A program made the translations under genes and the position numbers. From Paralichthys olivaceus (lineage: Eukaryota > Chordata > Actinopteri > Pleuronectiformes > Paralichthyidae): a stretch of 64,000 nt of DNA. The first letter of the stretch is position 1. Each line of letters begins with the position of its first letter. The notes below the pieces were generated by a model. The model searched no databases, had not been told where the DNA came from, and worked only from the letters and a program-made list of their open reading frames with translations. Positions 1 to 14,000 of the stretch are shown piece after piece. Location: the NCBI RefSeq assembly GCF_024713975.1, contig NC_091103.1, forward strand, positions 2,031,501 to 2,095,500. Reading direction: 5' to 3'.

Positions 1-775
1 AGAATAACAAGTCTAAGGAGAAGATCATCAGAAGCTGTAAATGACCTGAAAACAGGAAGTTATCATTTAGATCTATTTAAAGGGTTGATGGTCCCTAAAC
101 CTGTAAACAATATTTTTTTTTTTTTACCCATTGCTGATTAAATTTAGCACTGAAATCTCTAGACCGAGATTTACATTCAACAACTCCCAACACATGTGCT
201 GCGACAGCTCATCAGCTAAATTGGAGCCGGTAATTTTGCATGTTTATTGTGTGTGTTTCAGTCTCTGTTCCTACACAATTTCAGTTTCAAAATTCTACGC
301 TTTTTTTTTTTTCCACCGACCTTTCGGGATTATTTGTGATCATCTCTCTTAATGGAAATGTGTCTCCTGCCTCCCACACAGAAAGTCAGTCAGAAGACTT
401 TAAAATTATTGCACATTAAAACATGAATGAACAATTTCACAAACACTTTCTTACAAAATCATCATGAGAAAACGTGTCATTCTTTGTCAATTTAATTATC
501 AACCTTCATCTTTAAAACTGCTTATAAAAAAGAAAATAATTTTTTGAGAGTTGCAAGGATTGATTATATTTTATCTATTAAACTGTACTGACAAAACTTT
601 AACTGTTTAAAATGCAAATAATAAAACGATCATCAGCATTTACTAGTTTAGATGACAAATATCAGGTTTTGAATTTAAAATGACATTATTACAGGGGAAG
701 GCTAATATTCACATTTCAACAGTCACTAAACCATTTGTATTTCTACAGGTTTTATAAAGTGAAGATTCTTATTAC
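1..775. other. sae1 intronic sequence, left edge of window
   Basis: This AT-rich stretch lies downstream of the last sae1 exon present (gene on minus strand). I see no further sae1 coding exon here: the C-terminal part of the E1 subunit, including the cysteine-free half-domain end, is not readable in any frame. Short T-runs occur at about 114-125 and 301-312. It is most likely part of a large sae1 intron. Confidence 0.6.
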
Positions 776-3700
776 CATGAAGAAGGAAGTAGTCAACTGG
801 TGTTCGCTTCAAACCGGCTTTAGCCTTCTCACTCGTCCAATCAACCTCCAGAGCCTCCTTCAGCGTGCAGAAGCTGGACGTCTAATTGGTTGGATATTCA
901 AATCAAATAAAAGAAAGTAATTTTTAGGACAAACATGAAGCAATGCCTGAAATCATGTCTGCATAAGGAAAAGAGTTACATTGATTTAGACTTGTGATTA
1001 AAAACCCATGTATTAAAAACTGGTTCATGTTTGAGAAAGAGAGAGAAAGAAAAGTATTACATTCAACCCAGAAGGGTTGGTTTCATAAAGAAGAAGATTT
1101 CTATCCCCCCAACGTCCATTTAAAAAGGAAATCATTTTATTCACAATCAATACAAACATTTCATGGAGCAAAATTGATGGAAAATATATTTGTAGACAAC
1201 ATTTCTTTGGGGGACAAAAAAGGTGGATTTGACGGAGAGGTGGTTTTCATACCTTCTTCACCATGGTGGTCTCGTTCGGGTCGACTTTGGCTTTCTTTGC
1301 CTCTGGGCCGTCTCCAGTGGGTTTCACTATTTTAGGTTTCTCCCTAAAGAGAAAGAGAGAGACAGTGAAGAACAGAGCTGTTTTACATTATCAGCAAATA
1401 AAGGTTTGTTCAGAAAACGAGGCTCACCACATGTATTGTATTTTGTATAGTACTGTGTGTTCATGTACTGTAGTGGATCAGATGGATTCAACAAACAGAG
1501 TAAAGTTGCAAAAAAAAAAAAAAAAATAGTTGCAATGGGACCTATCACTAATTTGTGGTTTGTCAGTCAGCCTGCCCTGCTGCAGTGCCTTTGAGCAAGA
1601 CATCACTGCAGCTTCCGCTGTAAAAACTGAACCTGTCCCATGGGTAAATGTATTAAACCCAGTTTGGATCGCTGTTGAAACTCACTCAACATAGTTGTGC
1701 TCCTTTCCAAGGTTGCAGAACATGTAACCATAGTAACCGTGGACGTCACCACAGAAGACCTTGATGTTGCGCTGAGAACAGAGCTGGTCGACCCGCACCA
1801 TCAGGTCTCTGGAGCAGCCCGTCAGACACACCTGAGGGAATCAAACACGGTGGAACAGTTGAAGGTTAGTGGACTTTCTCCTTTTGAAATAAGTGGAGCA
1901 GAGAGTTTACGAGTCTTCGTGCTGCACTTGTGTGGCTACTTCGGGGGATTCAAACCTGGAGGCTACGAAACAAAGTTAAATAAGGCTTAACAACATATAG
2001 CTGTGATGCTGTGATCAAACCTTTATTTTCAAATACCAAGATTTATTGTTACCTTGGGATGTTGTGTTTTCACCACTGACTGTCGGTTTGTTTGTCAGTA
2101 GAATTACACAAAACTTCTGTAAAGACTTCCATGAAACTTGGTGGACGGATGGATGGAAAAAAGAACCAGATCCACACAAAGGCTGAATATCCAGGATTTC
2201 TTTACCACTGTCTTCAACATTGTGAGTCAGCCTGATTGAATGTAAGGGGACAGTTGGGCCTTGACAGAGGTATGAGCTCTACTGAGTTTCATTCTAGTTA
2301 CAAAGGGATGTATCAGAGACCTGAACAGTTGTGAAGCAAACATCGCAGTGTTTAAGAGACTCCTTTCAAATGTGACCAATAACTTAAGAGATACATTTGT
2401 AAAGAAAAAAAGTCCTTGTGTTTTTCTATAAATAATTTAATCTTTCACCATATATGCAGTGATGGATGTTTACTGACCTCTCGCAGTAAAATAAGGTTTG
2501 TACTTTCTATACCCTTCTGAAACTTCAATATCTAAAAATGAAGATTTGTGAAAATGAACTCCACTGTGCTGCTCTACTGGGCACCTTCTCCGCCTCTACC
2601 ACCCTGCCGTTTTGTTTTTGTGCTGTTATTCACTCATTTCCATTCTTATTAACATAACAATAAAACTGCTAACAATAACAGAAACATCAAATTATATCGT
2701 CCATCTCCTGCTTTATCCCCAAGAGAAAGGCAGACATATATTACTTCTAAAAGTTAGCTGCAACCCTTAAAAAAACACACACAAAAAACGAATTAATCTG
2801 CATCTTTCAGCCTCACAAGAACAACAACACAACTGAACGGTGGCTGGTTGACTGACAAACTGAGACACACCTACAGCAGAACAACCAAACAAGGCTGGAG
2901 ACAACACAGTGACACAGCGTACCATGGCAAAATCAGGGTGGATCAGTGTATGCCTGTAAACAACTGACCGGGGGGGCTGGGTCCGTCTTATCCTGCCGAC
3001 CCAGTCCAGCCCCAAAAACACCCTCAGCTCACTGATAACACTGATGCTGCATCGTTGACATCTCAGACTGTTCAGAGCAAAGCAGCAGAGACCAGAGTCA
3101 CGGACCAGCGCGGCCAAACAGGACTAAAAAAAAGGATGCATCAACCTGGTGGACATGCAGATCACCACTTATTTCCCTCTTATGATAAGCAATCATTATT
3201 TACCAAGAGCAAGCATGTAGTTAAAGCATCAGAAGAACAGGGAAGTGATTTTAAGGAACGCATTGCTAAACTAGAGCGTCATTCAGTACATCTCATACCT
3301 CCGCCAAGACCCAACAGATCCCTTATGAAACCACATCTGATTCACTAGATCCAGGTTTTTATTTGGATCTGAATACACATACAGTTTCTGTGATCTTTCT
3401 CTGAGAAATATTAATTCATATTAATTATAAAATTTTAATGTTAAAGAAAGTGAAAAGAAAATCTGGATCCACCTCCCGACTGCAGAACACACATATATTT
3501 TTAATTGTAGTATAAACAGACAAAGAGGGTGAACGACAGTGTAAGTAGCCAGTCAGCTGTATTCTGCATATACCAGATGGACAGTGTGCTTTTCATTTGT
3601 ATTCATTCTTCAGTAATTAGGCCACTTGTATGAAATCTGTGACCACACTCCAAACACTCTACTTTAATCACCCTCCATCTTCCCGCTGAGACACAGACAC

Positions 3701-6700
3701 ATCCGAGGAAGCACATGAAAGTGATGTGTTTGTTTTTTTCTCTCTCTAGCCTTTTCAATTATCCCACTTTCTCTTCTCTTACCATCTCTTCCTTTCTCGC
3801 TCTGTCCTCCAATTCATCCCATCCTCACTTCGCTTTATTATACTGATATCTTCTTCGTCTTCCTCCCGTCCCACTCTCCCCCCTCCCTCTTGCTGACCCT
3901 CTCTAAGCACCCCCAGAGGGAGGAAGGCTGCCAACAATTCAGACACAACAGGAGGGGGAAAAAACCTTCTAATTTTTTCTTCTGATGGTGTTTAAACACA
4001 TTCTTCCCTTCAGCAGTTGAACGTGTGCGTATATGACTGCCTGTGGAAATTCATTTTAATTGATGCTGAAGTAACTTTTTACCTTACAAACAATCACCCA
4101 TCATATATATACTGCACATCTTTGAGGTTCACTGGGAGAGTTGGAAACAATCACAGGGGATATTCATACATTCTTCATTATAGTACATTGCATTTACAGT
4201 ATTCACACCATGTCACCTTATAAATTGTTATGTTGCAGTCTAATGCCTAAATTCATTTTTCAATCTACACGCAATAGCTCATAATGAGAGTGAAAACAGA
4301 ATTTTTAAAATGTCTGATTTAATTTGTAATTATTCACAAAGGAAAAACACAGGCACAAGTGTACAAGTGGATTTGGGGATTTTCTGCTCTGCTTCTCTGC
4401 AGAGCCTGTAAAGCTCGATCAGGGATTGTTGGTGAACATGTTCAGGTCTCTGAGAACTTTGATTGGGTTCATGGCTTTGGCTGCTCCACTCACAGACATC
4501 TATACAGTTGTCATGAAGCCACTCCTGTGACAAGCCAGCAACTATACTCATTGTGTGTTTAATACTATTTAATATGACAATAAGGTTTTTTTCCAGTTAT
4601 ATCAGAAGACAGTTGCATGATAAAACATTCAGGACAAAAAGTTAGCATTAATATTTTCTTAAATGTGAAGCAAAGCTGAAGCCATTCCACTGCTACAAGC
4701 CCACTTCATAGAAATCTGATGTTTTGGTTCTGACAGAGCAAAACATATATGGGCAACAAGCGACATCTAGCGGCCACTTGAGTACTACAAGGCTCGGTGG
4801 ACACATTTCTGTGCTATTGTACAAATAATACCAGACAACCCTAAAACGCAAAACTACATTCAGACAGAACTCCAAAGAGGTAAACAAACCTTTTTTAAAG
4901 TGTTTATACTGCATATTTCAAGATCTGATTTCCGGAAATACACATTTGGGCTACTTTACTACTCAAATTATTTAAATAGGTTCTCTATTATCCCAATTTA
5001 ATTTATATTTCATGATATTTGAGTGCAGCTGTCTTTTAGTTATACAGTGTATTTGACTGTATGTTTATATTTACTCACTGTATCAAATTGCAGAAAGAAG
5101 TCATCTGGTTTGTCTTCGACTCTGCCTGGGTCGGCATGGACTTCCACCATTGGGTTGAGATTCTGTGCTCGTTCAAGAGAGGCCTGGGCCCGATTCTTAC
5201 CCTGGGCTGTCACTGGAACCAGAAACTGAGCTCGACATGTCTCCTCTGACACCTGATTAACACACAAATAGAGAATATATGGAATGGTGTTGTTTAATTT
5301 CCTCTGAGACCCTTACTTTATTTATATAGCACAATTAAAAACCAATCTTCAAAACTATATGAGGCCAGAATTAAGCTGCAATTACAATTTGCCATAATAA
5401 ATATAACTGGTTTCTTTCATTGCTGGGTTGTTCAAATATTACTTTGCAACATGCACCCTCTCCTGGACATTTGTAACAATGCAGATTTCAAATGCCACAT
5501 AATGAAAATCTACTCTCAATCTATTTTTATTGGCAATGAACAAATCAGACAGATGTTTAGTTTATAGCTGAAAACAAATATTTGAGGATTCAAAGTGAAA
5601 CCTAAATCCTCTCTGTGAATAAAAGTTTGTTCTGACAACAAAAGGGGGAACCTGTGTGTCCCGTGCAGGACGTACCTGTTCATGATCCAACAAAGTGAGA
5701 CTTTTAACTCCAGCGAGGATGAGGTTTTTGGCCACTTCAGCCCCAAGACCACCTAAACCTGCCAGGAGCACACGAGACCCTCGCAACCTGTAACACAAAG
5801 AAACACATGCAGACTAACTATTAAATACACTCATCTGTATTTGAACTGCCCTCTCCTAGAAACCACACACAGGTAAACCAAACTACTACAAATTACATAC
5901 ACACAGAGGTAGATTCAAGTTGCTCAGAAATCAGAAACACAGTTTAAAACAATTTTCAAGCAAAATTTGAGATTAAAGAAGTAGAGGTTCAGGATTTAAA
6001 TGATGAATAAAAGGACACAACTTAAAAATAAAAAAATGGGTTAAAGTAGTAAAATAATACAGAACAATTGACAGAACTGTATAAAATAAAATAAAAGTAG
6101 AACACAATACAATGGTACGACAGAATAGTTAAAAAGTGCAATATATGGACTTTATTAGAGTCTAGTAACAGCGAACCTGACTGTTATGACTGTTAAATGA
6201 AACTTTGAACTCTGCCCCCACTGACACAACTTGATTACAACCATGTGTAATGGATCAATGTGCAATAACCATCACAATAATCTGCACTTTAAACAAACAC
6301 ATATCTGCCTCTACTCTGCATCCTTGTACAGTTTTATTACATTTCGTAGAGAATACTTGCACTATTTTCTATTTCTATATATTTCTTTTAATACTATTTT
6401 TCGGCAGACTGAAAAACAAAGTAGGAATTTCACAACATGCTGTAAACTGTGTTTATCTGCTGTGCGCATGACGATAAACATCTTGAATCCATCAGCGAAG
6501 ACAATGAAAAGACCACGACATACAAACAAATAGACACTGGTCATTTCAAGAGTGAGTCCACACAGCGCATGATCCAAGAATCATTCAACAACAACTTCCG
6601 ACAAATTCAAACACGGGTCGGTCAAACGCTTTCTACCGGTGCAACAAGCCAAACCCTCCGCTGCACTGATTAGCTTTGAAGGCTAAGAGTAAGCTAACCG

Positions 6701-6803
6701 ACCTCTTCTGAGCATCCAGCCCCCACAGTCGAATCTGACGGTCGTACTGTGCCGCCTCCTCCTCGCTGATGACCGGGTCCTCCTTCTCGATCGTATCGAT
6801 CAT
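776..6803 (-). CDS. sae1: SUMO-activating enzyme subunit 1 (partial, 5' six coding exons)
   Basis: SAE1 pairs with UBA2 to form the heterodimeric E1 that adenylates SUMO in the nucleus. Coding exons, in transcript order: 6803-6703, 5787-5676, 5252-5079, 1831-1686, 1343-1253 and 881-776. All junctions are GT-AG and their phases join without a break, giving residues 1 to about 243 of an expected ~350. The start is the ATG at 6803-6801, followed by the family signature [22 protein letters not shown]. Exon 2 carries the glycine-rich nucleotide-binding segment ([20 protein letters not shown], residues 41-60) and LLDHEQ. Exon 3 carries the conserved [19 protein letters not shown]. Exon 5 is a lysine-rich linker ending TTMVKK, and exon 6 contains KEALEVDW. 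The C-terminal exons must lie beyond position 1. Intron 3 (1832-5078) holds dispersed repeats. The gene is divergent from zc3h4. Identification is very secure; the exon 6 acceptor (at 882) is the least certain boundary. Confidence 0.95.
2040..2185. repeat. Dispersed teleost repeat fragment
   Basis: The segment, in sae1 intron 3, contains a block about tolerance of a missed 'gtttgtttgtcag' motif, then a 'ccatgaaacttggtgga' block, which I recognise as a recurring fish dispersed repeat. A second piece that seems to belong to the same family lies at about 3285-3480. Assignment is from memory of the motif, without a search. Confidence 0.4.
3285..3480. repeat. Dispersed repeat fragment, probably same family as 2040-2185
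   Basis: It contains 'cctccgccaagacccaacag' and a 'ggatccac' block near the end, which commonly accompany the repeat seen at 2040-2185. It is located in sae1 intron 3. The ends are not defined. Confidence 0.35.
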
Positions 6804-6914
6804 GTCGATTCACCCTAAACACGAGAATGTCGCTGAAATAATTATCGAATTGTTCAGGCGCTGTTGTCGATGTTTCAAATGGAGCGACGGTCCCGCTGAA
6901 TGGGCGCTGGGTGA

Positions 6915-6922
6915 TGACGTCA
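6915..6922. promoter_or_regulatory. Palindromic CRE on the sae1 side
   Basis: The sequence TGACGTCA is a perfect match to the CREB/ATF consensus, close to the presumed sae1 transcription start. Confidence 0.6.
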
Positions 6923-7752
6923 CAAGCGAAACAAAAGAAGTGGTCTCACAACTTTTAATTTTAATTTTAAAATATTTTAGAATGATCGCCATGGATTTCT
7001 GGGTCTTACTTCCGGTTCATGAATAAAAATATTGTACACCATTGTCACTTAATGTAATTTGTAATATATCACTGTAATGGGATGCTTGTCTCTTAAACAG
7101 CGTGTCAGTCATGAAGCCCATCAGTGTTACACAGGTATGTGGTATTATTGGCCTGTGTGCACATTTTGAATGACTTCTCTTCATTTGTAGCATTAGTCTC
7201 GTGTATATTCCATCAGGACTTTTTGTCGAGCTTTAGGGAACCTACTCACAGAGTGCCTGTGCATTATGCATTTCTGAATACCCCCCCACCACGATAGGTT
7301 ATTTCTATCAGAATGAACGTTCGATCTATAAGACTACATGCTCAATGTTAATTTACTGTCTTTTCTTTTTGTCCCTACTGACACGTGTAAAGCGTCTTTG
7401 GGTCTCTTGAAAGTTGCCAAACACACTCAAGTTATGATTATGATTATGCAATTGTCCCCATTACCTGGTTTAATAAAGGACTTTTTATTCCTATGATTAT
7501 TAACAACCTAGTTGCATTTTACACATGCCTCTACCTTTTTGCATAGAAAAGACCTCATGCCCAACAACAAATATTATTTGACATAAAATCGTATCTGAGT
7601 TAGATCAGTGTATTATATAAAGTCTATAACAAATAAAACTGCAATTAAGGAAAACGTCTGTGAGGCACCTGCGAGTCAAACTCGGGGGCTTGTTGATACC
7701 CGTCGAATCTCACATTCGGTAATTTCCGTGAGACGCACACACGTATTCGTTC

Positions 7753-7760
7753 TGACGTCA
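7753..7760. promoter_or_regulatory. Palindromic CRE on the zc3h4 side
   Basis: A second perfect TGACGTCA, followed 40 bp later by a YY1-like GGCGGCCATTTT (7801-7812). This combination is common in housekeeping promoters. Confidence 0.6.
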
Positions 7761-8030
7761 TCCTCGGAGAAACACGCCCCCTTTCTCCTTGGACAAGACT
7801 GGCGGCCATTTTACGTTCACCAGTCGTCATTTCACATCGCTACAGTAGGACGGAGAGCGTCAGGACTCACTTTCATCATATTTCTATGACAACTGTAGTG
7901 GAGAATTGCCTACAATGAACTGAAACTCTTCCTGAAATCAAAATCAAGTAGATCCTAGTGAAGTGACGCATAAGCCAGTGATTTCAAGTGTCGAGTTGTA
8001 ATTTTTTGCACCTCAATGTAGCTAGAGGAA

Positions 8031-11000
8031 ATGGCTGTGGAAAGCATGACTGTGCATCCAAACTCCCCAACTACCAACCACGAACACAACAGTCTCCTGA
8101 CTGACGAAAGGTCGAGTAATTCTACAATCATATTGAAATGAAATTATTTATTTGTCCTGTGCTTTTACACAAAAAGCCCGGAGTTTCTTTTTCCTTTTTT
8201 TCTGTCAGAGGGATTAAATCCACGTTTTCTGGAAAACGAGTACAGAGGTAAAGAACGCCATGTTGACACGACAACGCCAACTGGGAGGCCACATAGCACC
8301 TGGGATAACGTTATTCCCCGTGTTCTTAGTACGTGTCCACAATCCACGGTCAATTGACTCAAGACAACGTGACAAGAGACAAAAAGACGCGAGTGAAACC
8401 GCCGACCACTTCGCCGCCATTCTTCACTTCATCGAGTAGAAAGCATCGGTTGAAAACTTGCCCACATTTAAAAGATCCATCGACTCAATTAGCGTTGATT
8501 CACGCGTGTTTTTGTGCGGTGACGGTTACGAAAGTCCCGCAGGTGCAACGAATACAAGCGGTTGTTTTTATTGCTAATGCGGGCCTACTCTCAGGCTAAC
8601 CTAGCAACATTAGCACGTTAGCTAGTGCTACTGTTGGCAACAGAGTGTGGGTGGCTAAGCTAATGGCTAATGATTTTGTGAATAGTAATTTGCTAATCAT
8701 CCGCGTTTCCACTCAACGCATCGTCGAAATAAATACAGCGTGTGTAACGGCATCAGACCAGTGTGGGTCATGAAAATTAGCTTTACGTTAGAATCCATTC
8801 GGTAATTTGCTGTAAACTGTGACGCTGTTGCGAAATAACTTGGCTCAACGTTGTCTACGCACTTGAAATTTGTATTCGCAGTCTTTTTACGTTAATAATA
8901 ATCGTACTGAAAGTTGTTTCGCTGCTGAATGCTTTTACATTGATAGTTTCTTCATGTAAACTCTTAAATGTTGCCTAATTTAGGAATATTTAACTTTCTA
9001 GAGATGCCGATTAACCAGTTTTATTGTCTGGAGAATCTCATTCGATAATCGTCTTAACGCGTTTTTGTTGTTTGTTGCTCATTTGTCTAATATATCACTT
9101 TTATTTCCATTCGTTCCCTCACTGACTCGTCCCAAACATCCACAAAAGTCCCCAAAAGTGCAAAACGTCTGCAAAGCATCCCAGAAGTGTTTCAAGTCAA
9201 ACACAAAGTTCCATTTTTCCACAGTGTCCCCAGTTGGCAAACCCAGTGTGTTATCCAGTTGACCCCCAAGCCCCACAGACCCCACTAGTGTCCTTTAAAG
9301 GTTAGGGATAAAAAGTTTTTTGAGTGTGGAGAAAACCTGTCACAGTAAGTATTCCCCATTTTAATCACGGCCCTTTTGCTTACAGAATTAATGAAGCTAT
9401 GGATTCTTCCACTAAGTTAATAATGTACCATAATGCATGGTAAATCCTTTGATTCAGTCATATTCTGTTGATGAAAATAATCTTGTGCTGTGTTGAACTG
9501 TCAGATCTTCCCACAGTTGTCTGTTAGTATGGTGTTCTCCAAGATTTTATAGTATTGAGTAGTGTTAATGAAATGTTAACTGGTTTAACAAAGTGTACAT
9601 GGATGGCAGATACTGCACAGACCTGTGTTGCACTTAGTTTCCAGCAGTTCTTTGGTTTTTGTCTTGAATGTGATCATTAATCAAAAACCCATCAAGGTTG
9701 TAACAATGATTCCTCTCTGCAAGTCTGTTAGGCCAAGATTTATGTGTGTAGACTTTATGGACTGTCACATTCACACTGAACCGACTTGTTAATTTCTAGA
9801 CAGTGTTAGTGTGCATTTTAAGTTTTCTCTAAACTGGCACATTGTTGGCAGCAGCTGATGTGTATTTAGTATCTTGACAGGCCAGAGCCCATCAAGTTCC
9901 TCCCATAGTGAATCCCAGCTGCCCCCTATTCACCACAACTAGCTTTCATAATATAACCAAATCCCTTCGCAATGAGATACAGGGGGGCAGGAGAGTATTC
10001 CTTGTGTCCCATAGGTCTTAAAGAGAAAGCTGCTTTGTATCACATGCCAATAGTGAGATAAAGTGATTTGACTGTTGGGATGATTCACCTGTGTGTGGTC
10101 TTTGGATTTAAAGGTGACTGCTGGTGCAGAATAAAGAACCTGTTAGAGGAGGTCAAATGTTGACAGACTTATTTAATCGTGTTAAATCATTTTGAGGAAA
10201 AGCGCTGAGGTTGTTGGTATTGATACAAGTTGTATCTGGATATATTTGTATATTTTTTTATACTACTTTGCACATAAGAAAGATGCTAAAAGTAATGTGG
10301 AACGTTATTTTGGCTTTTGTTCTAGAGCAAAATCAAATGGAGTTGTCTGGAATGTATCTGTATCAAACAGCAGATAACAGGATTTTATATGGGGAGCAAC
10401 TTAAGTTTTTAAAATAACAATAATGATAACATAGGAGCCTGTTCTAAAAACGGAATATCTGGATAACTTAGCTCTGTAAAACCAGTTCTCCTTCTGAGCT
10501 TGAGTTACTGATTAAATAAGATCTTTACTCAGCAAGGTTTTCCAGATAACTTTCTTGTGAAGCAGGTCCTTGATATTTTTAGTGTATGTTGTAGTTCTAG
10601 ATGAAGACAAATACATTTTTAAGTTAACAGCTTTGAATGATTTGACTTGAAGTCTTATTTTCTGACAGAAAACACAAAGTTGTTTACTTGCATCAGTTTT
10701 CATTTATGTGTTCCAGTAATGAAATGAGCACATGACTAAATGCAGTGGTTACTTCTTTCTGAATTGATCTTGAAAAAGTTTGAGGCTCATCTGCTAAACA
10801 GATTATTAAGGCTGATTATTTTTGCTCTACCCAGAGGAAGCTAGCATGCTGAGGATGTGGTGTCGTGCAGTGTACACATACAGTGCAGCTGACATACATC
10901 ATCAAAGCCAGTTGACTGTACAAACCACCTGTGTTGTGTCATGTTCACGTCACCCTGGTCTCTCTCCTTGGCTTTTGCAATTTTCTTCAGACATGAGCCT

Positions 11001-14000
11001 GCTTTGGGTGTGGTCCTTTGTGGCAGAAGCCAGGACCTAAATACAGAGTGATTAATACTTTGTGACTTCATTTTTACAAAAAGTTAACTCCTGTTCTAGC
11101 TTGTGCCATAAATCGTACAGTTTTCATCCTGGAAAGTTCTGGAAAACTCTGTACTTTTGGTACCTGGAGCTTTTTAAAACCTCACCCCAAACCCTACCAA
11201 CAACTTCCTGCAGCCCCCACTTGCTGCAGCAGGCCTTCATCATGTGATTCATATCAAACAGGATCTCATGGTTTGGTCAAACTGCTTCATGGCAGGATCA
11301 GTTGACCACTGTCCCAGGACATCAGAAGTACATTTTCCGTCCATCACGCAATGTCATAGAATTGGGATCCAATCGGCCGTGGGTATTTTGGGGTGTGTGC
11401 ATACATGCATTATCCACACTTACTTAGCCCTTTTTTTACAGGATGGGTTATATATTCAAACCATTTTGCTGTGTGTTAAACACAATCTTACATTTTCTAG
11501 TTTGCATTAAATGAACATGAAGCAGTGGCACGTGCACATTTGTTGTGTATTTTGACTTGCCATTGGATGTATTGACTTATTGTGTGGCAGCTTGTTTGGC
11601 TGACATTCAGGTATGTAGGCTAGGCTGAAGTTTAAAATATCACCACAATGGGGTTTGTTTTTGTTCACTAGACAATATGTGTCTTCAATACACATCCCTG
11701 TAGAAAGGTTTATTATCAGAAATGTCCACAGAAAATAAAATGTATCACAAGGAAATACATTATTTATCACAGGTTTCCTATTAACCAATTTTTTTACCAT
11801 GAACATTATCAGCTATTATTTCACATTATTTGTCTTGCTGTTATAATATTTCCAACCTGTGTAATGCATTATTACTTGTATTATACCTCAGGGAACCAGC
11901 CCGCTATAAAATATTAAGATGTTTTTTTATTCATTTTGTGAAACCTTATTTAAACATTTATAAACGCTTGTTTAACTCACAAAACTTGATTGAAATGCTG
12001 TGTAAATTATTCAGCGATAGACAGTAGACTTGATGATGTTGAGTTTCTGCGATCTGTACCAACCCTCTGTTCTCGTTTTCCTACCGTTTTATCCATGACC
12101 TCTGAAAACAAATCACAAAATGTGGATTTTATTTCCTCCTGGTTTCTTTCATGTTTTACATTTACTACATTAAAAATGAAGTCCTAAAAATTCATAGGCT
12201 GGTAGAGTCGGCTACAGCCAATGAAAAGATGAGATGTATAATATCTCTCCATGTGCGTTCTTTTCATATGCAGGCCAGAGGATGGAGAACTGGAGGAAGG
12301 TGAGCTGGAAGATGATGGGGGAGAAATTGAGGAGGAGGATGTGGGTGGAGGTGCATCTGCAGCAGCAGGAGGAGGCAGAGATGGGGGTGATGAAGCCGGC
12401 GGAGGAGGTGAGGCAGGAGGGGAAGGGGTCGTGGAGAAGCCTCGGCAAAGTAAGGAGCACCAAGCCAGTAGCGAGTCTGATGAAGAGAGATCGCACCGTC
12501 GCAAGCGGAAGAGGAAGAAAGAGAGGGAGCGAGAAAGGGAGAAGAGGAGGTCTAAGAAGAAGCGCAAGTCCAAACACAAAGTGAGAACTGGCAGATCCAC
12601 AGAACAAAAATAATTCTCAATCCAGTTTCCACATGTACCTGTTTTATCTATGAAATATGAACCTTTGTGTCGCTTACATTCACTCAGTATCTCTGCGGTT
12701 CGCTCTCTGTCTTTCAGCGTCATGCATCCTCTGATGATGACCACTCGGACTACAGTGAGGACTCGGACTACAGTCCCAGTGAGAAGAGGAAGTACAGAGA
12801 GTACAGTCCCCAGTATCCCCCTTCTGTAAGTCAAAAGAGCAAGCATTGTCCATACTAACATTAAAATCATGCCAATTTTACAGCCAGTTTTCTACATCAG
12901 ATAAAATGATATTTCAAAGGTAGAAAAGTATTTCAACAGTCTAGATTTTTCAATATTCAATTATTCTTTTTGTGGAAAGTAAAATCACCTAATATGTTTA
13001 ACTTTCTCAAGTCTCATGGAGGCTACGGTGGCTCAAAGAAGGGCAGCTACATGAAGATGGACAAGCAGAGCTATGGAGGCTACGATGACTATGAAGAAGA
13101 AAACTATGAGGGAGAGGAAGAAGAGGAAATGGTGGAAGAAGACTATGACGACTTCACAAAGGAACTCAACCAGTACCGCAAGGCTAAGGAGGGAGGAGGT
13201 GGCCGCGGCGGACGAGGTGGGTGCATGATTTTCTGGTTTAACTTTTGGAATTTAAAAATAGACATGTCGTGCCACAGATTAAGCTGTATGCTAAATATTT
13301 GCTCTGATGGGATTTGATCCAGTCCTCACTGACTCTGAACACAACTGATACAACTAGAAGACCTCAGACCTTACACGACATCTTAGACCAGATGTGATGA
13401 TGTCCACTTTTGTTTTGTAGACTACATTTATAAAAATCTGACCATATAATATGTGTAACCTTATACTGGAAGTATTTAATATTTTTAAGAAAAGTTTTTA
13501 CTAGGTTTTCATTGACCTTCAGGAAAGTAAACAAGGTTTGTGCCACAATGTGACAAAAGCTTAGTGATGTAGACATCACCACGTGCTTGCCTTTAACCTG
13601 AATTCGCTCTGTTGTCAGATAATGGAGCTTATTTGCTAAAACTTTCAATCCAAATTCCATAGATACATTACTGACTGTCTTTTGTGCCTCCGTAGCTCAC
13701 TCTCGCTTCATTCCTCTCTTTGTCTGTGTGTCTCTGCAGGGGGCAGAGGTCGTATGAAAAGCCTGAGAGGTCGTGGAGGAATGAGGGGAGGAAGGAGGGG
13801 TAGAGGAGGAGGCGGCAGCAGAGGAAGAGGAGGACGAGGTGGAAAGATGGGAGGAGACAATGATGACGGAGATGGCTATGGAGAAGAGATGGAGGTGAGG
13901 TGTTGAACTCAGAATGACACTCATTGTTTATTTACTTTGGTCACAACCCTGGGAACAAGTTGTTGCTGTGTTTTGTTTATTTACACAGTTGCTAAAATAT

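Larger units (their letters stand above)
6804..8030. promoter_or_regulatory. Divergent promoter between sae1 and zc3h4
   Basis: The two start codons are 1,227 bp apart on opposite strands, so both genes must start within this interval. Two perfect palindromic CRE motifs (TGACGTCA) lie at 6915-6922, about 110 bp upstream of the sae1 ATG, and at 7753-7760, about 270 bp upstream of the zc3h4 ATG. A YY1-like GGCGGCCATTTT sits at 7801-7812. No TATA box is obvious at either end. The middle (about 7020-7650) is AT-rich and shows nothing I can name. The divergent arrangement is also present in human. Confidence 0.75.

Noticed and set aside
12184-12870. A 228-codon open frame on the minus strand over zc3h4 exons 2-3
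   Set aside because: It is the antisense of GA-rich zc3h4 coding sequence, gives Ser/Pro/Arg-rich low-complexity translation, and crosses two well-supported splice junctions.
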